NCBI GenBank assembly: GCA_964244065.1
Contig: CAXTHH010000002.1
Span: 372,001-436,000 of the forward strand
DNA: 64,000 nucleotides
Direction: 5' to 3'
Source: JASLDZ01 sp964244065
GTDB taxonomy: Bacteria; Pseudomonadota; Alphaproteobacteria; Caulobacterales; Caulobacteraceae
This document shows positions 35,039-43,621 of the stretch, in pieces. The notes under the pieces are model-generated. The model saw nothing but the letters and a program-made list of their open reading frames with translations, ran no database searches and was not told the origin of the DNA. Every line of letters starts with the position of its first letter. Position 1 is the first letter of the stretch. Both the position numbers and the translations under genes were made by a program.

Positions 35039-35962
35039 ATGCCCGCCGCCGCCCCGACCGACCGCACCGGCCTGGCCGCCGGGCTCGGCTGCTACGTGAT
35101 GTGGGGCCTGCTGCCGCTGCTGTTCCAGGCGGTGGAGCGGACGGGCGCGGGCGCGATCGACATCGTCGCCTGGCGGACCGTGTTCTCGCTGCCCATCGCC
35201 CTCGGCCTGGCGCTGGCGGTCGGCCAGGGGCGAGCGCTGCGGGCGCTCACCGGCCGGGACTGGGCCACGCTCGCCCTGTCCTCCGTGCTGATCGCGGTGA
35301 ACTGGCTGGTCTACGTCTGGGCCGTCACGCACCACCGCACGCTGGAGGGCGCGCTCGGCTACTACATCAACCCGGTGCTCAACATGCTGGCCGGGCGGCT
35401 GCTGTTCGGCGAGCGCATGGACCGGGCGGGCTGGATCGCGGGCGGCCTGGCCGCGGCGGGCGTGGGGGTGCAGACCGCCGCGCTGGGCGCCGTGCCCTGG
35501 GTGTCGCTCGCCCTCGCGCTCAGCTTCTGCGCCTACGGGATCGTCCGCAAGCGCGCGCGGGCGCCCGCCCAGGCGGGGCTGGCGGCGGAGTGCGCCATCC
35601 TGTTCATTCCCGCCGTCGCGGCGCTGGCCTGGATGGCCGCGCAGCCCGGGGGCGAGGTGGCGCTGCTGCGCGGGCCCGACACGGCCGCCCTGCTCCTGGC
35701 CTGCGGGCCGGCGACGGTGGCCCCGCTGGCGTGCTTCGCCATCGCGGCGCGGCGCTTGCCGCTGACCACGCTGGGCTTTCTCCAGTTCGTCGGACCGACG
35801 ATCCAGTTCGGCGTGGGCGTGGCGAACGGCGAGTCGCTCACGCCCCTGCGGCTGGCCTCCTTCGCCCTGATCTGGGCGGGGGTGGCGGTGTTCGTGGGCG
35901 CGGCCCTGTGGCGGGGGCGGGCCGAGCGCCGGGCCGTCTCACGCGCCGCTCAGCCGGCCTGA
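35039..35962 (+). CDS. rarD: EamA/RhaT family transporter RarD
   Basis: 307 residues from the ATG at 35039 (MPAAAPTDRTGLAAGLGCYV). Ten predicted membrane spans. The RarD-specific opening GLGCYVMWGLLPLLFQAVER and LIAVNWLVYVWAVTHHRTLE, then EGALGYYINPVLNMLAGRLL, match the family closely. RarD proteins are drug/metabolite-type exporters of uncertain substrate. The last 13 bp overlap the 3' end of the convergent serine hydrolase. Confidence 0.92.
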   Translation: MPAAAPTDRTGLAAGLGCYVMWGLLPLLFQAVERTGAGAIDIVAWRTVFSLPIALGLALAVGQGRALRALTGRDWATLALSSVLIAVNWLVYVWAVTHHRTLEGALGYYINPVLNMLAGRLLFGERMDRAGWIAGGLAAAGVGVQTAALGAVPWVSLALALSFCAYGIVRKRARAPAQAGLAAECAILFIPAVAALAWMAAQPGGEVALLRGPDTAALLLACGPATVAPLACFAIAARRLPLTTLGFLQFVGPTIQFGVGVANGESLTPLRLASFALIWAGVAVFVGAALWRGRAERRAVSRAAQPA

Positions 35963-37077
35963 CCGAGCGCGGCGTAGAGGGCGGCGATCAGCCGGCCCGG
36001 CCGCGGATCGCCCAGCAGGTGCGCCGACTGCCGGTTCATGACATAGGCCGCGCCCAGCCGCCGGTCGGGGTCGGCGAAGGCGCAGGCCCCGCCCCAGCCG
36101 GAGTGACCGAAGGTGCGCGGCCCCGGGCCGTAGATCTCCAGCCCCGCATTGCGCATCACGCCCGCGCCCCAGGAGACGTCGAACGGCAGCACGAGGTCGC
36201 GCCCGCGGATCCGCTCCGCCGACAGGGCCTCCACGCCCGCCGCGGGCAGCAGCCGCTCGTCGCCGGCCGCCAGGGCGCCCATGAACCGCGCCAGGGCGGG
36301 GGCGGTGGCGTGGCCGTTGGCGGCCGGGAACTCGGCCCGCCGCCACTCCGCCGAGCTCCGGCCCGCCGGCGACGACCAGCGGGTGAGGAAGGCGGCGCGG
36401 GTGGGCGCGTTCAGCTCGCCGAAGGCCGGCACCGTCTTGGGCTTCTCGACCTCTGCGACACGCGCGTGCTCGGCGTCCGGCAGGCCGATCCACAGGTCGA
36501 GGCCGAGCGGCCCGGCCACGTCTTCGGCCAGCGCCCGGCCGACGGTGCGGCCGTCCACGCGGCGGAACACCTCGCCGGCCAGGTGGCCGAAGGTGACCGG
36601 GTGGTAGCCGCTGGCGCTCCCCGGCGGCCACAGGGGCGCCATGGCGGCGAGCCGGACGCAGGTCCCGTCCCAGTCGAACCACTCGGCGGGATCCATCGGC
36701 TCGGGGAAGCCGCACAGGCCGGCCTGGTGGCTCAGCAGCATGCCGACGGTGACCTCGCCCTTGCCGGCCTGCGCGAACGTCGGCCAGACGTCCGCGACCG
36801 GCTGGTCGTAGGCGAGCCGGCCGGCGGCCACGAGCCGCGCCACCAGCGTCGCGGTCAGCGCCTTGGTGACGGAGAACACGGGCGTGAGCGTCTCGGCCGT
36901 CCAGGGCCGAGTCCCCGCCCGGTCGGCCCAGCCGCCGTGCAGGTCCACCACCAGCTCGCCGTCGAGCACCGCCGCGAAGGCGCAGCCCAGCTCGCGCGCC
37001 TGCGCCAGGGCCTCGGCGAAGGCGTCCCGTACGGCGGCGAGGTCGGCCCGGGCGGAGCCGGCGATGGGCGAGTCCAT
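35950..37077 (-). CDS. Serine hydrolase, beta-lactamase/EstB family
   Basis: 375 residues without a signal peptide. The nucleophile motif S-x-x-K is S69-V-T-K72 in TPVFSVTKALTATLV; the second motif tyrosine is in SASGYHPVTFGHLAGEVF; GPRTFGHSGWGGACAF supplies the third (H-x-G) motif. Cytoplasmic class C-like esterases of this type hydrolyse short esters rather than beta-lactams. The gene is monocistronic and overlaps rarD by 13 bp, tail to tail. Confidence 0.88.
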   Translation of the reverse strand: MDSPIAGSARADLAAVRDAFAEALAQARELGCAFAAVLDGELVVDLHGGWADRAGTRPWTAETLTPVFSVTKALTATLVARLVAAGRLAYDQPVADVWPTFAQAGKGEVTVGMLLSHQAGLCGFPEPMDPAEWFDWDGTCVRLAAMAPLWPPGSASGYHPVTFGHLAGEVFRRVDGRTVGRALAEDVAGPLGLDLWIGLPDAEHARVAEVEKPKTVPAFGELNAPTRAAFLTRWSSPAGRSSAEWRRAEFPAANGHATAPALARFMGALAAGDERLLPAAGVEALSAERIRGRDLVLPFDVSWGAGVMRNAGLEIYGPGPRTFGHSGWGGACAFADPDRRLGAAYVMNRQSAHLLGDPRPGRLIAALYAALGQAG

Positions 37078-37304
37078 GCGCGGCGACTTAGCGCATCGGC
37101 CGCCCCTTCGGGAACGGCGCGAACATGCTTAACGGGGCGTTAAGCCGGTCGTGGCCATGCTCGGCACGGTTGCGCCGTTTCGTCCACAGCGAAAACCCAC
37201 GGCGACTACATCTAGGGTCTACCGTCCGTTTACACGCCACATGTGGATCGGTAGCGTCGCAATTGGGGTGGTCCAGCAACCACGCCGGGGAGCCTGATCG
37301 GGAC

Positions 37305-40187
37305 ATGACCACCGCGGCCGGACCCTGGAGCGTCAAGGGCATCGACCCCAAGGCGCGCGAGATCGCCAAGGACCTCGCCCGTCGATCGGGCCTGACCCTG
37401 GGCGAGTGGCTGAACCAGATGATCACCGAAGGCTCCGAGGACGCTCCCCCCGTCTACGTCGACGCGCCCGAGCCGCCGCCGCCGCGCAGCTGGTCGGACG
37501 CGCCCCGCCCCCCGTCGCCGGGCGCCTCGCCCTGGCGTGAGCCGCCCGCGCCGCCCCCGCCCGCCGCCGCCCCGGTGCTCAACGCCGAGTCGTTCCGCAG
37601 CCGCCTGCGCGAGGCGGGCCGCGGGTCCGAGGCCGGCGAGGTGGCGCGGGTGACCCGGGCGCTCTCCGACCTCACCGCCCGGATCGAGGCCGCCGAGCAC
37701 CGCTCCACCCTGGCGATCAGCGGCATCGACCAGCAGGCCATGGGCGTGCTGTCGCGCCTGGAGGGCGTGGAGCGCGACGGCATGGCCGTGGCCGCCCGCT
37801 TCGAGGGCTCGCTGGACGAGGTGCGGGTCGTGCAGGCGCGCCTGGCCGACCGCCTCGCCCGCATGGAGGACGAGGAGGGCCCGCGCGTCGAGGCGCTGAA
37901 GGCGCTGGAGGGCGCGCTCGGCAAGGTCGCCCAGCAGATGCACGAGGGCGAGACCCGCGCGCGCGCACACACCGCCGAGATCCGCGAGGACATCTCCGCC
38001 CTGGGCCGCCGCGTGGACCGCGCGGAGGCCATCCCGGCGCCGGACACCTCCGCCCTTGACGCCGCGGTGGCCCGCCTGGCGGAGCGCATGGACGAGGCGC
38101 ACGCGCGCACCACGGTGGCCGTCCGCGCGCTGGAGACCTCCTTCGCCGGGCTGGACGAGCGGCTGGGCCGCGCCGAAGCCGCCGGGGAGCCCAGGCCGGG
38201 CGCCGGGGCGGACGAGGGCGAGCGCCGCTTCGAGCGCCTGGCGGCCGAGCTCTCCGACCGCGTGGAGCAGTCGCGCGCCGAGACCACTGCGCGGCTGCGC
38301 GACGCCGCCGACGGCAAGCTCGACCGCATGGAGGCCGCCCTGCGCGACCTCTCCGGCCAGGTGGCCGAGGCGGAGAAGCGCTCGGCCGGCGCCATCGACC
38401 GCATGGGCCGCGAGGTGGTGCGGATCGCCCAGGGGCTGGACGGCCGGGTCCGCGACGTGGAGCGCCGCTCCAGCGCCGCCGCCGAGACCATGGGCGCCGA
38501 GATGTCGCGCATCGCCGACGCGGTGGAGGGCCGGCTGGCCCGCGCCGACTCCGCCCAGGCTCAGGCGCTGGAGAAGCTGGGCGGGGAGATCGCCCGCATC
38601 GCCGAGCGGCTCACCGACCGGATCGCCGCCTCCGAACGGCGCGGCGCGCAGGACATCGCCCGCGGCCTGGACGAGGTGGGTGAGAAGCTCGGCCGCGCCA
38701 CCGACAAGCTGAACAGCCGCTACGACCAGGCGGCCAGCGACCTGGCCGAGCGCATCCGCGCCAGCGAGGCGCGCACCGCGCGGCTGCTGGACGAGGCGCG
38801 CGGCCGCCTCGCCGGCTCCGCCGCCGCCGCCGCCGGGGCGAGCGCGCCGGAACCGGCGCCGACCGACGACCCGCCGGCGCGGCGCGAGCCCGAGCCCATC
38901 GCGCACGACGAGCCGGTGTTTCCGCCCCCGCCCCCGGCGGACGGGTTCGAGCCCGGCCCGTTCGCGCAGGCGGACGAGGTGGTCCGCTTCGAGCAGGCCT
39001 TCGATCCCGGCCCGTTCGGCCGCCCCAGCTTCCCGGACGCGGCGGACCCGTTCGCCCCCGCTCCAGCGGCCTACGACGACCCCTTCGCCCCCCTCGCGGC
39101 CGAGGCGGCGGAGGCGGCGGAGGCGGCGCCCGAGCCTCCCCGTCCGAGCACCACGCGCGAGCTGATCGAGAACGCCCGGGCCGCGGCCCGGGCGCAGGCC
39201 GAGGCGCGGGGCCGCGGCTCCCGCGCCGCGCCGCGTCCGGCGCCCAAGCCGCCCGGCGACCTGTTCTCCACTCCCGCGCCCGGCTTCGAAGAGGCGGCGG
39301 CGCCCGCCGCCGAGCGTCCCCGCTTCGGCCTGACCCTGCCGCGCCTGCGCCGGCGGGAGAGCTCCACCGTCTCCACCGCCCTGACCGCCTCCGGCGTGGC
39401 CGCGTTCCTGGCCGTGGGGACGTTCGGAGCGGTCTGGATGCTGGGCGAGTCGAGCGGCCGCGACGCCACCGCGACCGACGCTCCCACCGCCGCCGCGCGT
39501 CCGCTGGCCGATCCCGCCGCCCCGGCTCTGCTCGCCGTGGCCCAGACGCCCGCCGAGGCGGCGCCGGCGGACGCCGCCCCGATCGCGGCCGCCCCCCTCT
39601 CTCCGGCCCCTTCGCCGCCTGTGGCGCGGGCGCTCTACAACGACGCGGTGCGCGACTTGGAACGCGGCGAGCCCGGGGCCGCCGCCGCCCTGCGCCGCGC
39701 CGCCGACCTCGGCTACGCCCCCGCGCAGTTCCACCTGGGCAAGCTCTACGAGGAGGGCTCGGGCGGCGTGAAGAAGGACATGGCGGAGGCGCGCCGCTGG
39801 ACGGAGCGCGCCGCCCGCGGCGGCGACGCCAAGGCCATGTACAACCTGGCCCTCTACATGGCCGAGGGCGAGGGCGGCGTGCGCGACGACCGCGCGGCGC
39901 TCGACTGGTTCCGGCGCGCCGCCGACGGCGGCGAGAAGGACGCGCAGTTCAACGTGGCGGTGATGAACCAGAACGGCCGCGGCGCCCCGGTCAACCCCGT
40001 CGAGGCCTACAAGTGGTTCCTGATCGCCGCCGCCGACGGCGACGTGGGCGCCCGGCGCAGCGCCGAGACCCTGCGCGCCGGCCTGGCGCCCGAGGCGCAG
40101 GCCGCGGCCGAGCGCAGCGCCGCCGCCTACCGCGCCCAGCTGGCGGCCACGGCGGCCGCGTCGCAGGTCCGCACCGCGCTGCGCTGA
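37305..40187 (+). CDS. podJ: PodJ-like polarity/localization factor with Sel1 repeats
   Basis: 960 residues from the ATG at 37305 (MTTAAGPWSVKGIDPKAREI). The conserved opening WSVKGIDPKAREIAKDLARR followed by GLTLGEWLNQMI is the PodJ family start. Residues about 115-505 are a long coiled coil (repeated RIAxxLxxR/DRMExxL heptads), 510-685 a Pro/acidic linker, 692-712 the single membrane span (ASGVAAFLAVGTFGAVWML), and 776-935 periplasmic Sel1-like repeats (GYAPAQFHLGKLYEEGSGGV, DAKAMYNLALYMAEGEGGVR, DAQFNVAVMNQNGRGA). In Caulobacter PodJ recruits stalk/pilus and chemotaxis factors to the new pole. Here the protein ends after the Sel1 units, without the C-terminal peptidoglycan-binding domain of Caulobacter PodJ. 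Confidence 0.85.
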   Translation: MTTAAGPWSVKGIDPKAREIAKDLARRSGLTLGEWLNQMITEGSEDAPPVYVDAPEPPPPRSWSDAPRPPSPGASPWREPPAPPPPAAAPVLNAESFRSRLREAGRGSEAGEVARVTRALSDLTARIEAAEHRSTLAISGIDQQAMGVLSRLEGVERDGMAVAARFEGSLDEVRVVQARLADRLARMEDEEGPRVEALKALEGALGKVAQQMHEGETRARAHTAEIREDISALGRRVDRAEAIPAPDTSALDAAVARLAERMDEAHARTTVAVRALETSFAGLDERLGRAEAAGEPRPGAGADEGERRFERLAAELSDRVEQSRAETTARLRDAADGKLDRMEAALRDLSGQVAEAEKRSAGAIDRMGREVVRIAQGLDGRVRDVERRSSAAAETMGAEMSRIADAVEGRLARADSAQAQALEKLGGEIARIAERLTDRIAASERRGAQDIARGLDEVGEKLGRATDKLNSRYDQAASDLAERIRASEARTARLLDEARGRLAGSAAAAAGASAPEPAPTDDPPARREPEPIAHDEPVFPPPPPADGFEPGPFAQADEVVRFEQAFDPGPFGRPSFPDAADPFAPAPAAYDDPFAPLAAEAAEAAEAAPEPPRPSTTRELIENARAAARAQAEARGRGSRAAPRPAPKPPGDLFSTPAPGFEEAAAPAAERPRFGLTLPRLRRRESSTVSTALTASGVAAFLAVGTFGAVWMLGESSGRDATATDAPTAAARPLADPAAPALLAVAQTPAEAAPADAAPIAAAPLSPAPSPPVARALYNDAVRDLERGEPGAAAALRRAADLGYAPAQFHLGKLYEEGSGGVKKDMAEARRWTERAARGGDAKAMYNLALYMAEGEGGVRDDRAALDWFRRAADGGEKDAQFNVAVMNQNGRGAPVNPVEAYKWFLIAAADGDVGARRSAETLRAGLAPEAQAAAERSAAAYRAQLAATAAASQVRTALR

Positions 40188-40213
40188 CGGCCGGGCCGGC
40201 GTCGGTCGCCGCC

Positions 40214-41146
40214 GTGTTCGACCTGAGGGGCCGGCGGGTCTGGGTGGCGGGCCACCGCGGCATGGTCGGCTCGGCCCTGGTCCGCCGGCTGGCGCGCGAG
40301 GGGTGCGAGATCGTGGCCGCCGACCGCGACGCGCTCGACCTGACCGACCAGGCCGCCGTGCGCGCCTTCGCCCTCGCCCAGCGGCCCGACGCGGTGTTCA
40401 TGGCGGCCGCCAAGGTGGGCGGCATCCACGCCAACGCGACGCTGCCGGCGGATTTCCTGTTCAGCAACCTCGCCATCGCCACGCACATCGTGGACGCGAG
40501 CTTCCGGGCGGGCGTGCGCAAGCTGGTGATGCTGGGCTCGTCGTGCGCCTACCCCCGCCTGGCGCCCCAGCCCATGGCGGAGGACGCCCTGCTCACCGGC
40601 CCGCTGGAGCCCACCAACGAGGGCTACGCCGTGGCCAAGATCGCCGCGGTCAAGCTGTGCCAGGCCTACCGCCGCCAGCACGGGGTCGACTACGTGGCCG
40701 CCATGCCCACCAACCTCTACGGCCCGGGCGACCGGTTCGACCTGGAGGCCGGCCACGTCGTCCCCGCGCTGCTGCGCAAGGCGCACGAGGCGCGGGCGGC
40801 CGGCGCCGACACGCTGGTGGTCTGGGGCACGGGCGCGCCCCGCCGCGAGTTCCTGCACGTGGACGACTGCGCCGACGCCCTGGTGCACGTGATGGCGCGC
40901 TACTCGGACGAGACGCCGATCAACATCGGATCGGGCGAGGAGCTGTGCATCCTCGACCTCGCGCGCCTGATCGCCCGCGTGGTCGGCTTCGACGGCCGCA
41001 TCGTGACGGACCCGTCCCGCCCCGACGGCGCCCCGCGCAAGCTGTTGGACTCGACGCGGCTGCGCGCCCTGGGCTGGTCCCCGGCCATCCCGCTGGAGGC
41101 GGGGCTCCGCTCCACTTACCGCGGGCTGCTGGACCGCGGGGGCTAG
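40214..41146 (+). CDS. fcl: GDP-L-fucose synthase
   Basis: 310 residues from a GTG at 40214 (VFDLRGRRVWVAGHRGMVGS). SDR-fold epimerase-reductase: GHRGMVGSALVRRL (NADP motif), VMLGSSCAYPRLAPQPMAED (active-site Ser/Cys), NEGYAVAKIAAVKLCQAYRR (Y-x-x-x-K) and REFLHVDDCADALVHVM. It converts GDP-4-keto-6-deoxymannose to GDP-L-fucose. That substrate is also the precursor for GDP-perosamine made in the polysaccharide locus 26 kb away, but no GDP-mannose dehydratase is in the window. Only 26 bp separate it from podJ. Confidence 0.92.
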   Translation: MFDLRGRRVWVAGHRGMVGSALVRRLAREGCEIVAADRDALDLTDQAAVRAFALAQRPDAVFMAAAKVGGIHANATLPADFLFSNLAIATHIVDASFRAGVRKLVMLGSSCAYPRLAPQPMAEDALLTGPLEPTNEGYAVAKIAAVKLCQAYRRQHGVDYVAAMPTNLYGPGDRFDLEAGHVVPALLRKAHEARAAGADTLVVWGTGAPRREFLHVDDCADALVHVMARYSDETPINIGSGEELCILDLARLIARVVGFDGRIVTDPSRPDGAPRKLLDSTRLRALGWSPAIPLEAGLRSTYRGLLDRGG

Positions 41147-41418
41147 CCGCCCAGCCAGGCCAGCGCGCGTAAGACGCCCGCCGTCAGCATGGCCGCCGAC
41201 AGGGCGGCGCCGGCCACGGCCACGGCGACGCGGGCCTGGGGGCTCAGCGCCGGCGCGTCGTCGTCCTCCCGCGCGAAGCGGGCCTCCAGCCAGGCCTGCT
41301 GCTCGGCGACGGGGGAGGGGACCGGCGTGTCGAGCGCTCCCGCCGCGCGCGGGCGCGGGCGCGTCGGCGGCGGCGGCGCCCGGAGGCGGCGCGTGTCTGC
41401 GGCGGAGGATCGGCCCAT
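41143..41418 (-). CDS. Small hypothetical membrane protein, 91 aa
   Basis: Begins MGRSSAADTRRLRAPPPPTR, an Arg/Pro-rich cytoplasmic part, and ends with one membrane span (ARVAVAVAGAALSAAMLTAG) in a tail-anchored layout. EQQAWLEARFAREDDDAPAL between them is acidic. It overlaps the 3' end of fcl by 4 bp, tail to tail. Family not recognised; coding status rests on length, the plausible topology and codon pattern. Confidence 0.55.
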   Translation of the reverse strand: MGRSSAADTRRLRAPPPPTRPRPRAAGALDTPVPSPVAEQQAWLEARFAREDDDAPALSPQARVAVAVAGAALSAAMLTAGVLRALAWLGG

Positions 41419-41505
41419 GGCGCCACTCCCATACGGAGTCGCCAGCCAGCGCCAGCCCGCGTCACCAGTCCCTTAACGCGCCCCGCGCGCCCCAGCCGAA
41501 GGGGC

Positions 41506-41745
41506 CTAATCCTCCGGCGTCTGGCCGAAGCGGGCGAGCACCACGGGCTCGCTGTAGTCCTCGAACTCATGGTCGGCCTCGATGCTGTAGGCCAGGGCGC
41601 CCAGGGTCGCCCCCTTGGTGGACGACACGTCGGCCCGACGGACCGCCTCTTCGGGCGTCTTGAACTCGCGGTGATCGCCCACCGCCAACTTGCCGCGCGG
41701 GCCCGCGACGTAGGTGTCCGCGCAATAGAGGGTCGTGCGTGCCAT
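41506..41745 (-). CDS. Small conserved hypothetical protein, 79 aa
   Basis: From the ATG at 41745: MARTTLYCADTYVAGPRGKL, then DHREFKTPEEAVRRADVSST and YSEPVVLARFGQTPED. A soluble alpha/beta protein with no signal. It resembles short alphaproteobacterial hypotheticals, but I cannot name a family. It lies between a membrane hypothetical and tRNA-Val, on the same strand. Confidence 0.6.
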   Translation of the reverse strand: MARTTLYCADTYVAGPRGKLAVGDHREFKTPEEAVRRADVSSTKGATLGALAYSIEADHEFEDYSEPVVLARFGQTPED

Positions 41746-41831
41746 GCGGGGGAGTCTACACGGCCTCGGCCGTCCAGCGCAGGGCGGACCTGACGCTTGC
41801 GGCGGACGTCGGCTCAGGAGGGCGGGGGCGG

Positions 41832-41906
41832 TGGTGGACGCGACAGGGATTGAACCTGTGACCCCCTCGATGTCAACGAGGTGCTCTCCCGCTGAGCTAC
41901 GCGTCC
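41832..41906 (-). tRNA. tRNA-Val(GAC)
   Basis: Reverse strand: acceptor GGACGCG (41900-41906) pairs with CGCGTCC (41836-41842), then discriminator A and encoded CCA (41832-41834). Anticodon stem CCTCG/CGAGG encloses TTGACAT, giving GAC. D arm (GCTCAGCGGGAGAGC) and T arm (ACAGGTTCAATCCCTGT) are standard. Confidence 0.95.
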
Positions 41907-41972
41907 GGACCCGGGAGGAGCGGGCTATAGCCGCGAAGCCCGCCCGCCCGCAAGGCCGCCGTCGGAGCGGCC

Positions 41973-42335
41973 TCAGGCGGGGGCGACCATGCGCTCCACC
42001 TCGGCCACGATCTCGCGCAGGTGCACGGGCTTGGCCAGCACCTTGGCCCCGGCCGGCGCCCGCGATCCCGCGGCCAGGGCCACCGCCGCGAAGCCCGTGA
42101 TGAACATGATGCGCATGTCCGCGTCCTTGGCGGCGGCGGCGCGCGCCACCTCGATGCCGTCGACGCCGGGCATCACGATGTCGGTGAGCAGCAGGTCGAA
42201 GCGGCCGCGCTCCAGCGCCAGCAGCGCCTGCTCGCCGTCCTCGCACGCCACCACCTGGTGTCCGGCGCGCTCCAGCGCCCGCGCGAGGAAGGCCCTCAGC
42301 GAGTCGTCGTCTTCGGCGAGGAGGATGCGGACCAT
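41973..42335 (-). CDS. cpdR: Single-domain response regulator CpdR
   Basis: 120 residues from the ATG at 42335 (MVRILLAEDDDSLRAFLARA). Receiver domain only: acidic pair E8/D9/D10, phospho-acceptor D52 in FDLLLTDIVMPGVDG, and the CpdR-specific run MRIMFITGFAAVALAAGS followed by AKVLAKPVHLREIVAEVERM. In Caulobacter, unphosphorylated CpdR brings ClpXP to the cell pole to degrade CtrA and other substrates. The divergent N-formylglutamate amidohydrolase neighbour is the conserved arrangement. The gene codes only this domain. Confidence 0.92.
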   Translation of the reverse strand: MVRILLAEDDDSLRAFLARALERAGHQVVACEDGEQALLALERGRFDLLLTDIVMPGVDGIEVARAAAAKDADMRIMFITGFAAVALAAGSRAPAGAKVLAKPVHLREIVAEVERMVAPA

Positions 42336-42473
42336 GTGATCGGCCGGGAGGGGGGCGTCCATCGCCGCGACCTTGCCCCCCGGAGGGTAAACCGGCGCTG
42401 AAGGCCGGGACGCCCCGCCCGGCTTGCGGCGCGCTTGACCCGCGAGGCGCGCGGACGCCATGGTCGCCGGGCG

Positions 42474-43412
42474 ATGACGGCGCGCCCCCTTCCGCGTGCG
42501 GCGCCCCAGGCGGCCGAGCCCGCCGAGGTCGCGGAGCCGTTCGCCGCCGAGTTCCCGGCCGCGGCCGATGCGGGCCCCCCCTTCGAACGCCGCGATCCCG
42601 AGCGACGCACCACCGCCCTGGTGGTCGCCTCCGCCCACTCCGGCCGCCTCTACCCCGCCGAGCTGATGCGGGCCTCGGGCCTGGACGCCCACCGCATCCG
42701 CCGGTCCGAGGATGCGCTGGTGGACCGGCTGGTGGCCGCGGCCCCCGGGTGCGGCGCGCCGCTGCTGCTGGCCCGCCACGCGCGCGCCTATGTGGACCTG
42801 AACCGCGCGCCCGACGAGCTGGACCCCGGCATGTTCGCCGACGGCGACGGCCGCGCCTGCGTGTGCACCCCGCGCGCGGCGGCCGGCCTGGGCGCCGTGC
42901 CGCGCGTGGTGGGGGAGGGGTGCGAGATCTACCGCTCGCCGCCCCTGTTCGCCGAGGCGCAGGCCCGGCTCGACCGCGTGCATGGCCCCTGGCACCGCGA
43001 GCTGGACGGGCTGATGGACGCGGCGGCCGCCCGATTCGGCTGCGCCGTGCTGCTCGACGTGCACTCCATGCCCGCCGCCGCGGTGGCCGGCCCGCGGGGG
43101 CCGGGGCCCGAGCTCGTGCTCGGCGACCGCCACGGCGCCTCCGCCTCGCCGGCGGTGGCGGGCCGCGTCGAGGCTGTGCTCCGGGCCGCGGGCTGGACGG
43201 TGGCGCGCAATCGTCCCTACGCTGGCGGCTACGTCTGCAAGCGCCAGGGCCGCCCCGCCGGTCGCCGCCACGCCCTGCAGCTGGAGATCCGCCGCGACCT
43301 CTACCTGGACGAGGCCCGGCTGCAGCCCGGCCCCGGCTTCGCCCGGGTGCGCGGCGCGCTCGGCGGCGTGCTGGCCGTCCTCGCGGCGACCGACTGGGCC
43401 GCCCTGGCCTGA
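42474..43412 (+). CDS. N-formylglutamate amidohydrolase family protein
   Basis: 312 residues from the ATG at 42474 (MTARPLPRAAPQAAEPAEVA). A non-conserved N-terminus is followed by TTALVVASAHSGRLYPAELM (metal-binding His), IRRSEDALVDRLVAAAPGCG, RHARAYVDLNRAPDELDPGM, AVLLDVHSMPAAA (D-x-H) and GYVCKRQGRPAGRRHALQLE with QLEIRRDLYLDE. The family hydrolyses N-formylglutamate in histidine breakdown, but the hut genes are not nearby, so the true substrate is open. Divergent from cpdR with 138 bp between starts. Confidence 0.9.
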   Translation: MTARPLPRAAPQAAEPAEVAEPFAAEFPAAADAGPPFERRDPERRTTALVVASAHSGRLYPAELMRASGLDAHRIRRSEDALVDRLVAAAPGCGAPLLLARHARAYVDLNRAPDELDPGMFADGDGRACVCTPRAAAGLGAVPRVVGEGCEIYRSPPLFAEAQARLDRVHGPWHRELDGLMDAAAARFGCAVLLDVHSMPAAAVAGPRGPGPELVLGDRHGASASPAVAGRVEAVLRAAGWTVARNRPYAGGYVCKRQGRPAGRRHALQLEIRRDLYLDEARLQPGPGFARVRGALGGVLAVLAATDWAALA

Positions 43413-43503
43413 GCGGCGCGCGGGGCTTGCCCGCCCGGGACGCCGTCGCTAGAACCCGCGCCTTCGCCCACCGCCCCGCCCCCGGGGTCGACACGACCTC
43501 TGC

Positions 43504-43595
<92 letters not shown>

Positions 43596-43621
43596 CCCTC
43601 GAAATAGTTGAGACGCATCAG

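Noticed and set aside
37230..39734. 834-aa minus-strand open frame over podJ
   Set aside because: Shadow of the podJ coiled-coil region, which has clear family motifs on the plus strand.
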